Notes under the pieces: model-generated
The model's database searches: none
What the model saw: the letters and a program-made list of their open reading frames with translations, nothing else
What the model was told of the DNA's origin: nothing
Made by a program: the position numbers and the translations under genes
Shown here: positions 31,696-44,459 of the stretch, in pieces
How the letters are laid out: each line of letters begins with the position of its first letter
How positions within the stretch are numbered: the stretch's first letter is position 1
Source of the DNA: Sambucus nigra
Taxonomy: Eukaryota; Streptophyta; Magnoliopsida; Dipsacales; Adoxaceae
Direction: 5' to 3'
DNA: 64,000 nt
Assembly (NCBI GenBank): GCA_949130495.1
Contig: OX422213.1
Coordinates: forward strand, 540,439,467-540,503,466

Positions 31696-32985
31696 ATGGA
31701 TCTCCCTGGTAGTGTTGAGTTTGCCAACTACCTCGAGACTTTGGAGGTGATGTGCTCCTATAACATCGACTACAATGCTTACAACGTGCATCGAGTTTCT
31801 TTATGGCATAATCGGCCCATAGAGTGGAACATACTGATGGTGGCGATACAATTCTGGTACCCTGAAGACCATGTATTTCGCTTTGGCTTGGAAGAAGTCT
31901 GTCCGACTTGTGAGGAATTTTCTGCCATGTTGGGGATAAGTCCCGGTGTTGCTGCGGCTCTGTTTGAGTTTTCCGGTTCTTCCGAGAGTTGTTGGTCGAG
32001 CTTCTTTGTATTTTGCGCTCGGCGGCCAAACCATTGGTGGCTGGAGGTATGATCTCTCTTTCGGTGTTGTTGCGGCCCGTGCATTTATAGGAGGTTGGTG
32101 ATGTTTAATATGCCGGAGCTGTCGTTCTAGGCTTGGTTTTAAAATTATTGCTGGTGACTGGAGAACTGTTGGTGGACCCACAACTTGCAGTTATTACTTT
32201 ATGGATGTCCTACCATCGCAATCCTGCGGCGATGATACTGGTGGAGACTCTGAATGGCCTGGATGTCTGGAGAGAAGGTCATTTTGACTTTCTGAGGGGT
32301 GGCCCTGTGATGTTGTTCCTGTGGTTGTCTGAAAGATTCTGCCTGGTGACTCCTCCAAAATACCCTTTATCGGTTGTACCCAACTTCTTTTCACGCCATT
32401 TCATCAGTGTGGTTTGGATATTGAGAGGAGGGAGAACTGGTTCGTGGAGCACGGGGCTTTAAATCTGTACTGGTCAGTGCCTTGGCGGGGACAGCTGCTG
32501 CCTATTCTGGAACTGGGAGAACACCCATATGTCCGACTGGTTGGTCTCAAACAGATCTTTTTTATTTCCCTTGGAGGCTTCTGCGCTAATTTGGTTGGGA
32601 TCAGATCATGCCACCTCAAACACTAGACTTTTTTCCAGTAAAATATTTGACAGAGCGTCTGCACATGCGGCTTGGCTCTTTATGGGAGAGTCGACGTCCG
32701 TCGACCCGTCCCTCTAAGTCTCCTGGGAGAGTTTATCACATCCCTGAGGATTATATGAAATGGTTGTGGAGAAGAGTAGTTAGCAAGATGTTGGTAGTGG
32801 AGACTGGACAAAAGTGGCTTGCCTTATCTGATACCATAGAGGGAGGTGTGGTATTTTTTTTGAGGCTAGTTCGAGCTTATCGGTCCATGGAGCGTCTGCG
32901 GCACTCTATTCAGGCAGGGGAAGCTTGGGGACCCCAGGACGTAGATGATGATGATGAAGCGGCTTCCTCTGGTAGCTGTGGGTAG
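31696..32985 (+). pseudogene. Second antisense gene of the Tat element (gene B, mobile-domain-like)
   Basis: Exon 1 (31696-32046) starts MDLPGSVEFANYLETL and includes VAIQFWYPEDHVFRFGLEEV and CPTCEEFSAMLGI. These match the N-terminal part of the plant retroelement/PMD-related family often annotated DUF7745 or putative plant transposon protein. A GT donor follows. Downstream frames show HRNPAAMILVETLNGLDVW, MLFLWLSERF, NWFVEHGALNLYWSVPW and a C-terminal MPPQTLDFFPVKYLTERLH to 32985. A frameshift near 32430 and an unclear second acceptor break it. An ATTAATGAAATAAAC signal follows near 33105. Role unknown. Confidence 0.65.
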
Positions 32986-33188
32986 GACTCTTAGCGAGTT
33001 TATTTTGTACCGGGAAATAAGTTTGGTTTTTATATTTGGTTTTTTTAGGAAGGTAGGGAGAGGGAGTTATCCGTTCCTTTATGTAATTGCACTCTAATTT
33101 CTTATTAATGAAATAAACAAGTTTTTGATCATCCAGTTGTGCCTTTTGATGACATTTGTATTTTGAATTATCTATACCGATTGCTAAG

Positions 33189-33409
33189 TGTAAGGACACA
33201 AGTCTCCCATTGAGTCTTAATGTAGTGTTGGCTCAATTTCGAACAAATAACATTTGAGTCATTGGATAATGTTCAAGTGTATCCAAGCCTATGCCGTGTT
33301 AGTTGAAGACGCAGCGGCCCAGAGTATAAAGCTTCATCATATGTCGGGTTTAGTGTGCCTCATTTCTACGTCAATAACATTGGTTCCATTGCTCCTAAGG
33401 TATGAATGC

Positions 33410-33459
<50 letters not shown>

Positions 33460-34804
33460 AGCTTTGGAAATTTATTGGGTGTAATTTATAAGTTTTATAA
33501 AATAGTTTTAACGACTTTGTTTTACTAAGAAAAATATTTTTTAGAACTTTTCATAAAAAGTTTTGGACTTAAAATGGATAGGACATTTTTCTGACACGTT
33601 GTTCGAACGAACTGGAATGTCGTTCAAACGAGATTCCTATGTCATTCAAACGAACTGGCATCTCGTTCGAACGAGATTGCCAAGTCATTCAAACGAGACT
33701 TCTAACGAGATTGCTTTTTTCGCACTGGAACCTCGTTAGTAAAGTTGTTCGAACGACATTGGCGGGAACAGTTTTTGGGTAGTTTTTTTGCAGTTTTCTC
33801 CATGTTCCCACTACCTTTTCCCCACTACTTTTTGACAAAATTACTTAGTGCAGGAACTAACCTTTTGGAACTAACGTTTTCATACTCTAAGAGTTTTTAG
33901 ATAGAGCAAATCTTCCAAGAAAAAGTTCCATGTTTTTGTGTTTGATTTCTAAGGATTAAATTCACCAAAAACACATACACACCCAATAGTTTGTTTCTTC
34001 CAAGTTCCTTAATATATATCCTTGCTTGGAGTTTTTGGCACCGGTTTTATCTCTACCGTTTGAAGAGTGTTTGGATTTGCTTTTACATCCCACAAAGAAG
34101 AAGGTTGTTTGCTTTGACATACCCACTTGGAGAAGGGCTCCTTATTCTGGTGATGGTGATCGAAAAAGTCCGATCGGTGGATTTCGAGACCGCAGTGGAC
34201 CTCCGTGGTTATTTGCTAGGCAGAGGTGTGTATAAGAAGGAGCGTCAGGGCTTGGACGGAGTCAAGTCAAGTGTTGTAAGTCTTTTTGTCTTGTACTTGT
34301 AAAACTGTACTTAGTGGATTTGAGGCTAGGACCGTCCGAGGTTTTTCCCGTTGTGAGTTTTTCCTCGTACATCGCGGCGTATCGGTTATTTGTTTATTTT
34401 ATCTTTTGCCAATTCACATTAGATGCATGCTTAGGTTAAAAAGATAAAATTGGTTTAAATCACTACTCATGCTTAAGTTGGTGCGAAAATTAATTTGGGT
34501 AATGTTTAATTAATTTAGTTCAAGTCATTAATTTTATTGGATAAAATTTGGTTTGGTCTAATTTGCAAAATTGAATTAATTAATTGTTAGGCAAATTTCT
34601 AGGACTTGGATTGAATTAAGTTGTTTAAGTGAAAATTAATTTGTTGATTAATTTAATGTCACTTCTAGTTTAGTCTTTATTTTAATTTGAAAGAAATTAA
34701 AATTTGGTTTATATACTTGTTTAATTGAACCATCTCAATTCCACATCTCTAAAAGGAAATTACTTTTTGTAAAATCTCAAAGTTGGGGGTCATCATTTCC
34801 AACA
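33189..34804 (+). repeat. 5' LTR of the gag-only copia element
   Basis: 1,616 bp. It contains a (TA)n run at 33412-33457 and a cluster of CGTTCGAACGA-type palindromes at 33598-33760. Confidence 0.92.
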
Positions 34805-34806
34805 AG

Positions 34807-34818
34807 TGGTATCAGAGC
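34807..34818 (+). promoter_or_regulatory. Primer binding site of the copia element
   Basis: TGGTATCAGAGC two bases after the LTR; complementary to the initiator-Met tRNA 3' end. Confidence 0.92.
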
Positions 34819-34860
34819 AGGATCGCTAAATTATTGTGTTTAAGATCTTTTTAAATATTT

Positions 34861-36625
34861 TTGACTAAAATTGAATTTTTCCCATTTTCAAATTTTTCTA
34901 TTTTCGATGGTTCTAATTACGCATATTGGAAAGCACGTATGCGTTCGGCACTTACGTCTCTAGATGAGAGGGTTTGGTTTTCAGTCGTTAATGGGTGGTC
35001 CCCACTTACACATTTGGTAGACAATGAGTGTGTTCCCAAACCCACAGATAGATGGAGTGAGAATGAATTTAAACTTGCAAATTTTAATTCCCGTGGTTTA
35101 AATGTCTTGTTTAGCACGGTCACACCGGATGAATTCCGACGCATTATGATGTGTGAAACCGTTAAAGAAGCTTGGGATACTTTACAACTCACTCATGAAG
35201 GAACTAATGTCGTTAAGGCTTCGAAACTCCAAAACCTCACCACTCAATTTGAAACCATCAAAATGAATGAAAAAGAAACTTTTGATGAATTTTATGCTAG
35301 ACTTTCCGATATAGTTAATTCATCTTTTAATTTAGGAGAGAAAATACCCGACAACCGCGTAGTAAAGAAAATCTTAAGGTCCCTACCCGATAGATTTATT
35401 CCTAAGGTGACGTGTTAAATTCTTTACCCACTTTAGCCTCTACTAAATTAGAAGAACTCATAGGTGATTTACAAACCTATGAACTAGACATGTTTCCCTC
35501 TAAAACTGAAAAGAAAATAGATAAGGGCGTAGCTTTGAAAGCCCGAAAGGAGGAAAAACAAGTAGTAGAGAGGGAAAGTGAGAGTGACTCGGAAGATATG
35601 GCTATGTTTGCTAGGAAGTTTCAAAAATTTCTTAAATTTAATAAAGATAAATTTAAAAATGATTTTAAGAAATTTGAAAATTCTAAGCATGACAAAGCCG
35701 AGAAGATCCCTAAAACTTTTAATGAAAATTTAAATAGGGACGAGTCAAATTGGTGTTATGGTTGCGAAGGGTATGGCCATACGGCTTTTGAGTGCTCACT
35801 AAAGGAAAGAGGGTAAGCAACCTATTTCATATAATGTAACCCTTAGTGATAGTGATAAGGAAGAGGGACCCGATTCCCCCACTAAGACCAACTTTGTGGC
35901 TTTTATGGCTAGTCATGCGAGTGATAGTGAGCACTCCTCTATTGATGAAATTTTAACACATGCCACTTCCAAGGTCAAAGTTTATGATTCCCTTATTTTT
36001 TATGGTTGTGAAAGTGAAAAAGAGAGAGAAAATGACGATGAGGTTGATGTGAGGAACTTCAATTTGCATTTCAAGAATTATATGAAGAATCTATCGAATT
36101 AAAAAGATCAAATTTGAAGTTAGAAGCTAGCTTGAAAGAGCGTGTTAAGGTCATTGATGAGAGTGCATTAGTGGAATACCTTAGAACACACGAGAGAGCT
36201 CTTCGTGAGAAGATTGAATATGTAGAAGGCGAGAGAGATAGCCTTAAAGGTTTAATGGAATCCTTGAAAAAGGATCTTCTCGCGTTTGAAGAGCGCAATA
36301 TTTTATTAAAGTCTCATATTTTAGATTTAGAAAATAAACCAAAAGACTCTAGTAAAGTTAAATTTGATTTGGAGTGTCGTTCGGAGAAAATAGATAAAAT
36401 ATTAGGAACGGTTCAAATAAAAAATGACACTTATGGTTTAGGCTTCGATACTTGTAATGAATCAACTCATAAAGCCAAAACTAATGTTTTAGGAGAATCT
36501 TCTAGGAACAATGTTATAGATAATTCCTTAGGTAATTCTTTTCGCTGAGTCTTTAGGTGCTCATATTGTGGTCGAAAAGGTTATCTTAAGAAATTTTATT
36601 TTGATCTTAAACGAAGTCCTAGAAA
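34861..36625 (+). pseudogene. Copia gag (UBN2 type) with zinc knuckle, frameshifted
   Basis: Frame 1 (34861-35418) has the copia gag start FDGSNYAYWKARMRSALTS and the UBN2 core ETVKEAWDTLQLTHEGT, then KKILRSLPDRFIPKVT. A one-base shift near 35408 leads to LEELIGDLQTYE and a CCHC zinc knuckle, CYGCEGYGHTAFEC (~35753-35794). Another shift near 35813 leads to an acidic and then a coiled-coil-like Lys/Glu-rich tail (35820-36548). A second degenerate knuckle, CSYCGRKGYLKKF, is near 36555. Gag would form the RNA-packaging particle. The breaks make it non-functional. Confidence 0.85.
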
Positions 36626-36629
36626 ATCC

Positions 36630-38690
36630 CAATGTAAGGCAACCGAGGTGGCCAATATTCCTACACCCCGAAATCTTCATTCGTCACTAGTTTGGGTTAG
36701 GAGATCCGACTTGGTAGCTTTACAAGATAGGATTTTTTTATTCTCATTTACTTTCACATGCTTCCTCCCTTGCTAAATCCAAAGGTTGAATGTGTTAGTT
36801 GTTTGCATACTTTAGCTTTTATACTACATGCTATATTATCATGCTAAATGTATGCTCGTTTTAATCATTTTCTAGTATATGCTCCATGCTTAATCACATG
36901 CTAGAATAATGATTTTTGTTTATCTTTTGTATTATACTTCTTTCATTTTAGTTTGCATTAAATGAAAAATACAAAAAGATTTTTGTTTATCATTTGTGTT
37001 TTACCTTGTTAGTAATTTAGGCTTTATGAAAAATACAAATGATTGTTGTGTGTCTTTTGAGTAACATTTTTTTGTTCAAAAAGTTTCAAAAACTCAAAAA
37101 GATTTTTTTGTGTGTATTTTAGTTTGACACACTCTATGTGGCATATACTTGTGTTTTGAATCCCTTATTCTTCACTCCCATGTGGCTAGAACTTTTGGTT
37201 AAGATTGTCAATCCTTAAAATGTTCTTTACCATGCCTATATGGAGTAGTTGGATTTTGTGTTGATTTAAATGGATTCTATTTTTATATGCCTCAATTCAC
37301 ACATGCACGAGCTCACTTGAAATTATAACTTCATATGTATATTTGAGCTTTGTGAGGTGTTCTCCTACCAATATTGTCATCTACATGTTATGTGACCTAG
37401 GAGGACTAGTGCATGTTAAAATTCGTTGCACGCGAGAATTGAGCGATAAAAAAATGATGTATATAAATGTGCATAGGGAAGGGCTCCGAAAGGAAAAGTC
37501 ATCCTTTGCGAGTAAGCCACCGTTTGCTTGGACTTAAAAGAAATACGTGGTCCAAAGGGCTAAAAATAAAATATGGCATTAAAAAGAAAAATAATTGCTA
37601 AGGCCTAATTTTAATTGATGTATTCATTCAAAAGATTAAAATAATATGCTTATTTTGAGGGAGTTTGGATGATATATCAACGGTTTGCTCAATATCAGTT
37701 TATCCTAGTTGTACTTTCAATGTCATGACTCTATTGGTTTGTAGAATCATCAAAATTCTAGGCTTGTATGCATTGTGTATGTTTGCTCATTGAGTTCAAT
37801 TTATATTGTCACGTGAGGTTATTTTCAAATGTGATAAAGTTTGCAATCAAATGAGAACTTCGTGAACATGTTTTAAGTGATTGGATCTAAATTTAATTGT
37901 TAATAGTTCACACCCTTACACTTCCATTTCCATATGACACATTTTTGCCATACGAGTGTAAAAAGCTTATTGTATTTTGTGTCATGTGTGGTGCCTATAC
38001 CTATATATATGTGAGTTTACGTTAGTGATATTTATCATGTATACATATATACAGTATTTTTTCTTTGCCTCGCTTTCGAGTCCATCTATGCTTCTAATTC
38101 ATAATTGGTATTTATCTTGGTGCATATGTTGTTGATATCACATGCTTAGTATCTTATGTATCACATAGGTATCATTTTTTTATTTTTTTACATCTTCGTT
38201 GGTATCCGTTATTCTTTGTAAGGATTAGTTATGATCTTGTTGCCCATATGCTTCCATGTTCTTATCACTCTAAGCTTTATCGTGTTTAAAATTAATTTTA
38301 CCCTTTGCCTATTCGTGAACAAAAAAGGGGGACAATGATAGAGGGAGAAATGGTATCTAAACCTATTATAATCGTATCTTAGTTTGGGAGATTTATCTTA
38401 GGGGGAGACGTCTTTCTAAGTAGGTCATTTTGTTTTATAAAGGCGAGAATTAATTTAGGGGGAGTATTTATCTTAATTGCATTTAATATTCTTGATATTC
38501 CCTATGCATTTGATCGTTTGCTTAAGTGTGCAAGAATTCTTCTAAATGGCAACTTTCATCATCGGCAAAGATATTGATCCTTGGATTTTGAGTCAATCTA
38601 TGTAATTTTTATTTTGGGTGGGATATTTTTTAAGTCTAGTAGAGCTTGATGGCCCTTTAGGATTTTTGTTTGGTTTTTGTCCCGGAATAG
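36630..38690 (+). other. Non-coding interior of the copia element
   Basis: T-rich sequence without pol domains. It has repeated ATGCT/CATGCTTA and TTTTTGTTT patches near 36830-37100. The homologous region recurs inverted at about 53880-54230. Confidence 0.7.
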
Positions 38691-38705
38691 TCAAAGGGGG
38701 AGATT

Positions 38706-38929
38706 TGTAAGGACACAAGTCTCCGATTGAGTCTTAATGTAGTGTTGGCTCAATTCTGGACAAAAACATTTGAGTCATAGGATAGTTTTCAAGTGTATCC
38801 AAGCCTATGACGTGTTAGTTGAAGACGTAGCGGCCCAGAGTATAAAGCTTCATCATATGCCGGATTTAATGTGCCTCCTTTCTACGTCAACAACATTGGT
38901 TCCAATACTCCTAAGGTATGAATGCATTT

Positions 38930-38966
<37 letters not shown>

Positions 38967-40268
38967 TCCAAAGCTCATATATATATATATATATGAGCTT
39001 TGGAAATTTATTGGGTGTAATTTATAAGTCTTATAAAATAGTTTTAACGACTTTGTTTTACTCAGAAAAATATTTTTTAGAACTTTTCATATAAAGTTTT
39101 GGACTTAAAATCGATAAGACATTTTTGTGACGCGTCGTTTGAATGAACTGGAATGTCGTTCAAACGAGATTCCTATGTCGTTCAAACGAACTGGCATCGT
39201 TTGAACGAGATTGCCATGTCGTTCGAACGAGATTTCTTTTTTCGTACTGGAACCTCGTTAGTAAAGTCGTTCGAACGACATTGGGGGGAACAATTTTTGG
39301 GCAGTTTTTTGCAGTTTTCTCCATGTTCCCACTACCTTTTCCCCACTACTTTTTGACAGATTTACTTAGTGCGGGAACCAACCTTTTGGAACTAACTTTC
39401 TCATGCTCTAAGAGTTTCTAGAGAGAGAAAATCTTCCAAGAAAACACATACACACCCACTAGTTTGTTTATTCCAAGCTCCTTATTATATATCCTTGCTT
39501 GGAGTTTTTGGCACCGATTTTATCTCTACCATTTGAAGAGTGTTTGGGTTTGCTTTTACATCCCACAAAGAAGAAGGTTGTTTGCTTTGAAATACCCACT
39601 TGGAGAAAGGCTCCTTGTTCGAGTGACGGTGACCGAAAAAGTCCGATCGGTGGATTTCGAGACCGCTGTGAACCTCCATGGTTATTCGCTAGGCAGAGGT
39701 GTGTACAAGAAGGAGCGTCGGGGCTTGGACGGAGTCAAGTCGAGAGTTGTAAGTCTTTTTTATCTTGTACTTGTAAAACCGTACTTAGTGAATTTGAGGC
39801 TAGGGCCGTCCAAGGTTTTTTCCCATTGTGGGTTTTTCGCGGTGTTGTGGTTATTTGTTTATTTTATCTTTTGCCAATTCACATTAAATGCATGCTTAGG
39901 TTAAAAAAATAAAATTATTTTAAATCACTACTCATGCTTAAGTTGGTGCTAAAATTAATTTGGGTAATGTTTAATTAATTTAGTTCAAGTCATTAATTTT
40001 ATTGGATAAAATTTGGTTTGGCCTAATTTGCAAAATTGAATTAATTAATTGTTAGTCAAATTTCTAGGACTTAGATTAAATTAAGTTGTTTAAGTGAAAA
40101 TTAATTTGTTGATTAATTTAATGTCACTTCTAGTTTAATCTTTATTTTAATTTCAAAGAAATTAAAATTTGGTTTATATACTTGTTTAATTGAACCATCT
40201 CTATTCCGCATCTCTAAAAGGAAATTACTTTTGTAAAATCTCAAAATTGGGGGTCATCATTTCCAACA
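38706..40268 (+). repeat. 3' LTR of the gag-only copia element
   Basis: 1,563 bp, collinear with the 5' LTR, but with a 48-bp perfect palindrome at the TA repeat (38962-39009) and shorter palindrome-cluster spacing at 39135-39285. Confidence 0.92.
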
Positions 40269-40559
40269 CTAAGGCATGCATAATCCTTTTGTTCAAGTAT
40301 ATGTTAGAATGAACTGTCGTTCTCGGAGGTAAGAAAAGAATTGTTTTTTGTGAAAAAAAAGGGTCGTGCTCATGTAAGGTGTATGACTTGCCTAAGTACC
40401 TCTGGGGGTTTTGAAAATTTTCAATTTTTATGGGAATGATTTTTGTAGAGGATCAGGCCCACGTAGTTCTAGGTAGAGGGAAATGAAGAGAGTTTTTTTT
40501 AGAATAGAAGGGGGATGATAAGAGTCGTAGCGCGCCGAGATTTCGGACTAGGGGTAAAA

Positions 40560-41980
40560 TTTCTTGAGACGGTCCAGGTTGACTGGACGAGCCATCTCTT
40601 CTCCATCTAAGTCGGTGAGCATGGCAGCACCGCTGGATAAGATCTTCTTCACAATGTATGGGTCTCTCCAATTGGGCTTGAATTTCTCTTTGGGGTCCCA
40701 TATGAGCTCTACTATTTCTTTAAGGGCTAAATCCCCTTCTCGGACACCCCGGTTCTTGACTCTTTTATTGAATGAACGCGTTATTCGGCGATGGTACCCT
40801 TATATGTGATAAAATGCCTTCAGCCTCTTTTCGTCTAGGAGTGACAGCTCATCGAGGCGGCTTTGATGCCAGTCTTCCTCACGGACCTTGCTTTCAAGCA
40901 TAACGCGTAACGAGGGTAATTCTAGCTCCACAGGTAGGACTGCTTCCATGCCATAGACTAGAGAGTAAGGGTAGCCCTAGTAGAGGTTCGGATTGAGGTT
41001 CGGTAGCCCTAGAGGGCGTATGGGATTCGTTCGGCCCAATATCGATAGCTTTCGGTTATCTTGCTGATGATGGCTTTGAGGTTCTTGTTGGCATCTTCGA
41101 CTGCACAATTGGTTTGAGGTCGGTAGGAAGAAGATTTGTGTCTCTGGATCCCATACTCGTTGACCACTTATGTGATTTCTGCCTCAAAATGCAACCCATT
41201 ACCTGACACTAGCTTGTGTGGGACCCAAAATGATGTCTTTCTTCATGAATTTGGCAACTTTCTTGGCATTCAGGACTGCGTATGACTCATCCTCGACCCA
41301 TTTGGTGAAGTAATCAATGGCAACCAGGATGAACTCATGTCCGTTACAGGCCTTGGGTGTAACCTTTCTTATAATATCGATGCCCCAGGTGGAGAACGTC
41401 CAGGGAGAAGTCATGTCGTATAATTCATACGGAGGCAGGTGTTGAAGGTTGGAGAACTATTGGCATTTGAGGCATCTCCGGTCTTAGGCAGTGCAATCAT
41501 GGATCATGGTGGTCTAGTAGTAGCCTTGTCGTATGATCTTCTTAGCAATCATGTGACCGTTTATATGGGGTTCGCATTTCTCGTTGTGGATTCTTTGCAT
41601 CACCTCTTCAATGTCAGCCCCTGCGATGCAGTGTAGATGGGTTCCATCGAAGTTTTTCTTAAACAGTGCTTTGTGATAGATGATGTACTGGGCGACCCGT
41701 CTTCGAAGCGTTGCTCGGTCTTTCTTATTGGGACCCTCGGGATACCTACCATGCTTTAGGAGGTGCCAGATATCATAATACCAACAATTGGCTATCTCGG
41801 GATCTTCTTTGGTGATGAGCCCAATGTGGTAACAGTGGGTTGGTTTGCCTTGCTTTTGGACCAGGAAGGGGGCCATTGTTATTCCTTCGGGCATGTCGAC
41901 CATGGAGTCTACGGTAGCAAGGGCTCCGACTAGGTTATTTTTTGCTCGAGGTAGGTAATGGAAGGTGATGCCTTGGAATT
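40560..41980 (-). pseudogene. Tat integrase region
   Basis: Minus-strand pieces in order: zinc-binding region (HNEKCEPHINGHMIAKKI, near 41530-41590), core start STWGIDIIRKV (near 41360) with VAIDYFTKWVE (near 41310), then degraded sequence, and the C-terminal part VREGDLALKE, KFKPNWRDPYIVKKIL and GAAMLTDLDGEEM (40570-40740). Multiple stops and shifts. It would have inserted the cDNA. Confidence 0.85.
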
Positions 41981-41995
41981 GGGAGGCTAGTTCTT

Positions 41996-42650
41996 CTAAG
42001 TGGGCATGAAAGGGTTGAAGTTTCTCGTCCATGACTTTTCATATTTTGAGCACTTTACCAATGATGAGGGCAGAATCCCCATAGTTTCTAGGCGTTGGAA
42101 ACCTTTCTTGAGAGCAACTTTGAGGCCTACCGTACATGCCTCGTATTCAGTCATGTTGTTGGTGCAGGGGAAATCTAACTTGATGGTGATGGGAGTGTGG
42201 GAGTCATCTAGGGAAATTAGAAGTATCCCAATGCCATGTCCCTTTTTGTTGGCAACGCCGTCAAAGAACATTTGCCATCGGAGGTCATCTCGACCATCAT
42301 AGAAAATATTTTCATCTTCCATGGGGTAGTCAACGAGGTAGTCAGAGATGACTCTTCCTTTCATGGCTTTCTGCGTGACATACATGATATCAAACTCGGC
42401 TAAGAGCATCAACCATCGAGCCATTCGGCTGGATAAGGCGAGTTTCTTAAGCAGGTACTTTATGGGGTCCATTCGGGATACAATCTTAATGGCGAAGGCG
42501 AGCATGTAGTGTTTTAACTTTTGGGTGACCTAAACAAATGCGACTCATGCTTTTTCTAAAGCAGTGTAGTTGACTTCGTAACCGACCAATTTACGACTGG
42601 CGTAATAGATGGCTCTTTCTTTGCAGGAATCTTCAAGGTACTGAGTTAGT
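41996..42650 (-). pseudogene. Tat dual RNase H region
   Basis: The end of the classical RNase H (DPIKYLLKKLALSSRMARW, LAEFDIMYVTQKAMKG) is followed by a second RNase H start (WQMFFDGVANKKGHGIGILL, MTEYEACTVGLKVALKKG). The Asp of FFDG and the Glu of TEYEA are kept. The double RNase H is a hallmark of the Tat lineage. A frameshift near 42070 separates the tail (QGITFHYLPRAKNN). Confidence 0.85.
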
Positions 42651-42699
42651 AAAGCCCCAGCTGCAGTGTCGGTTATGGTTAGGTATAGGAGCAAGGAGA

Positions 42700-43740
42700 G
42701 ACCAGGCCGTGATGGCATCAGCACCGGAGGTTGAGTCAGGTATTGTTTGATTCGGTCAAAGGCTTCTTAGAAGGCCTCGTTCCAAACCTTGGTTGAATCC
42801 TTTCGAAGGAGTTTGAAAATAGGTTCGCAGATGGAGGTTAGCTGGCTGATGAACCGCTGATGTATTATAATTTCCCAAGGAAGCGTCGGACTTCTTTCTC
42901 CGTTTCGGGAGGCGACATCTCAAGTATGGCTTTTAGCTTGGCAGGATCTACTTCTATCCCTTTCTCACTAACCATAAATCCCAAGATTTTTCCCTTTGTA
43001 ATGTCTAAGACACATTTCTATGGATTGAGTCTCATCTGATATTATTGTAATCGTTCGAAGAACTTTCGGAGAGCGGGAACATGACCTTCTCTAGTTTTGG
43101 ATTTTGATAATCATATCATCCACATAGACCTCGACTTCTTTGTGAATCAGATCGTGCAGGATGGTTGTGGCAGCCCTCTGGTAGGTAGCCCTGGCATTCT
43201 TGAGACCAAATGGCATAACAATGTAGCAAAAGGTTCACTATGGGTTGATGAACACGGTTTTTTCTTGATGATCTGGGTGCATTTTTATTTACTTGTATTC
43301 GGGAAACCCGTCGACGAATGACTTGAGAGCATGACTGGCCATGTTGTCCACGATCATGTCGATATTGGGTAGCGGGTAATCATCCTTTGGAGAGACTTTG
43401 TTCAAGTCCCGGTAGTCTACGCACATCCGAACTTTCCCTCCTGATTCGTCACAGACACTACATTGGCTAGCCATGTGGGATATTCGATCACATAAATGAA
43501 ACCTACGTTCAATTATTTGACCACCTCTTCTTTGACTTTGAGCGACCATTCGATGCAGAGCCTTCTCAACTTTTATTTAACTGGCTTGTAATCTGGAAGA
43601 GTGGGGATATCGTGCTGAGAAATTTTAGGATCAATGTCGGGCATATCGTCATAGGACCATGCGAAGACATCCACGAACTCCTTCAATAATTCTTCGAGTT
43701 GTGCGCGCTCATGCTCGTCAAGGGTAGCCCCTATCCTAAT
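42700..43740 (-). pseudogene. Tat reverse transcriptase
   Basis: Minus-strand segments VRMCVDYRDLNKVSPKDDYP (near 43375-43430), FCYIVMPFGLKNA (near 43200) and an intact catalytic YVDD at 43115-43126 within VEVYVDDMIIK. EVDPAKLKAILEMSPPE lies near 42920. At least six stops or shifts interrupt it. Confidence 0.88.
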
Positions 43741-43812
43741 CTCGCGCAGTTGACTACTAGAATCGAGGTTAATAATAACAGTCTCTTCTTCATTAACTTG
43801 AACGCGGTTATG

Positions 43813-44459
43813 CTATTTGTTACTAACCTTATTTAGATCAGTTAAGAATTGTTCATTTGTAAAATCATCATCATCAAAAGTTTGATTAGAATCTAAACAA
43901 TTAATGTAAGGCACAACAAGATACTCAAAATCTTTGTTTATTTCATTGATAGGAAAAATAGCATTGAGAACCTCATCAAAGGAGGTCATGATTACATTTG
44001 AGAAAGGATTAACAATAGAAGAAGAAATGGAGTAAGCATTGGGGTAAGATGGGATTTCAACAGGTAAAACCGGCGCAGCATTCCAGTTGAGGAGATGTGT
44101 ATCAACAACTTTAATTATGTGGGATGGATCCAGTGACATAATGCCTGAATGAACCATGCAGAGTGTTAGCCCCAGTGTTTATAAGTTAAACGGGTCCTCT
44201 GAGTCACTTTCCTTAGTCTTTTCGGTATCTCAGATGAGGGGTTGTACATGGTATTGGGAACTTTGGCCCATAAGTAGCTATCTTGGAAAAAGATCTCCAT
44301 TCCGGGTTTGACCTTCTTGTCTTTATGGTCATACAATGGTTCCGAAAAGCCGCAAAAGGGGAAGTCCTCACCCTCTTTAATGAATCTTCTATTCAAGGAG
44401 TCACATGGGATAGTCTGGATGCAGTCTAATCTTCTCTTTGGTCGAGACTGGCGGATCAT
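43813..44459 (-). pseudogene. Tat pol linker between protease and reverse transcriptase
   Basis: Frames 44459-44166 (VKPGMEIFFQDSYLWAKVPN) and 44157-43813 (acidic, ending DDDDFTNEQFL) match the Ogre/Tat linker in style and place. No catalytic motif. Confidence 0.6.

Larger units (their letters stand above)
33189..40268 (+). mobile_element. Gag-only copia-type LTR retrotransposon
   Basis: LTRs 33189-34804 and 38706-40268 begin TGTAAGGACACAAG and end CATTTCCAACA. The 5-bp duplication CTAAG lies at 33184-33188 and 40269-40273. The initiator-Met primer site TGGTATCAGAGC is at 34807, and a TCAAAGGGGGAGATT polypurine tract precedes the 3' LTR. Inside are a copia gag and ~2 kb without protease, integrase or reverse transcriptase, so it is non-autonomous. 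It is inserted in the Tat element between pol and gene B. Confidence 0.95.

Noticed and set aside
31523..32181. Minus-strand frames opposite gene B
   Set aside because: No family resemblance; complement of the plus-strand mobile-domain-like sequence.
33991..39912. Similar open frames in both copia LTRs (about 33991-34302 and 39464-39912)
   Set aside because: They are similar because LTRs are duplicates; overlapping frames are equally conserved and no domain is present.
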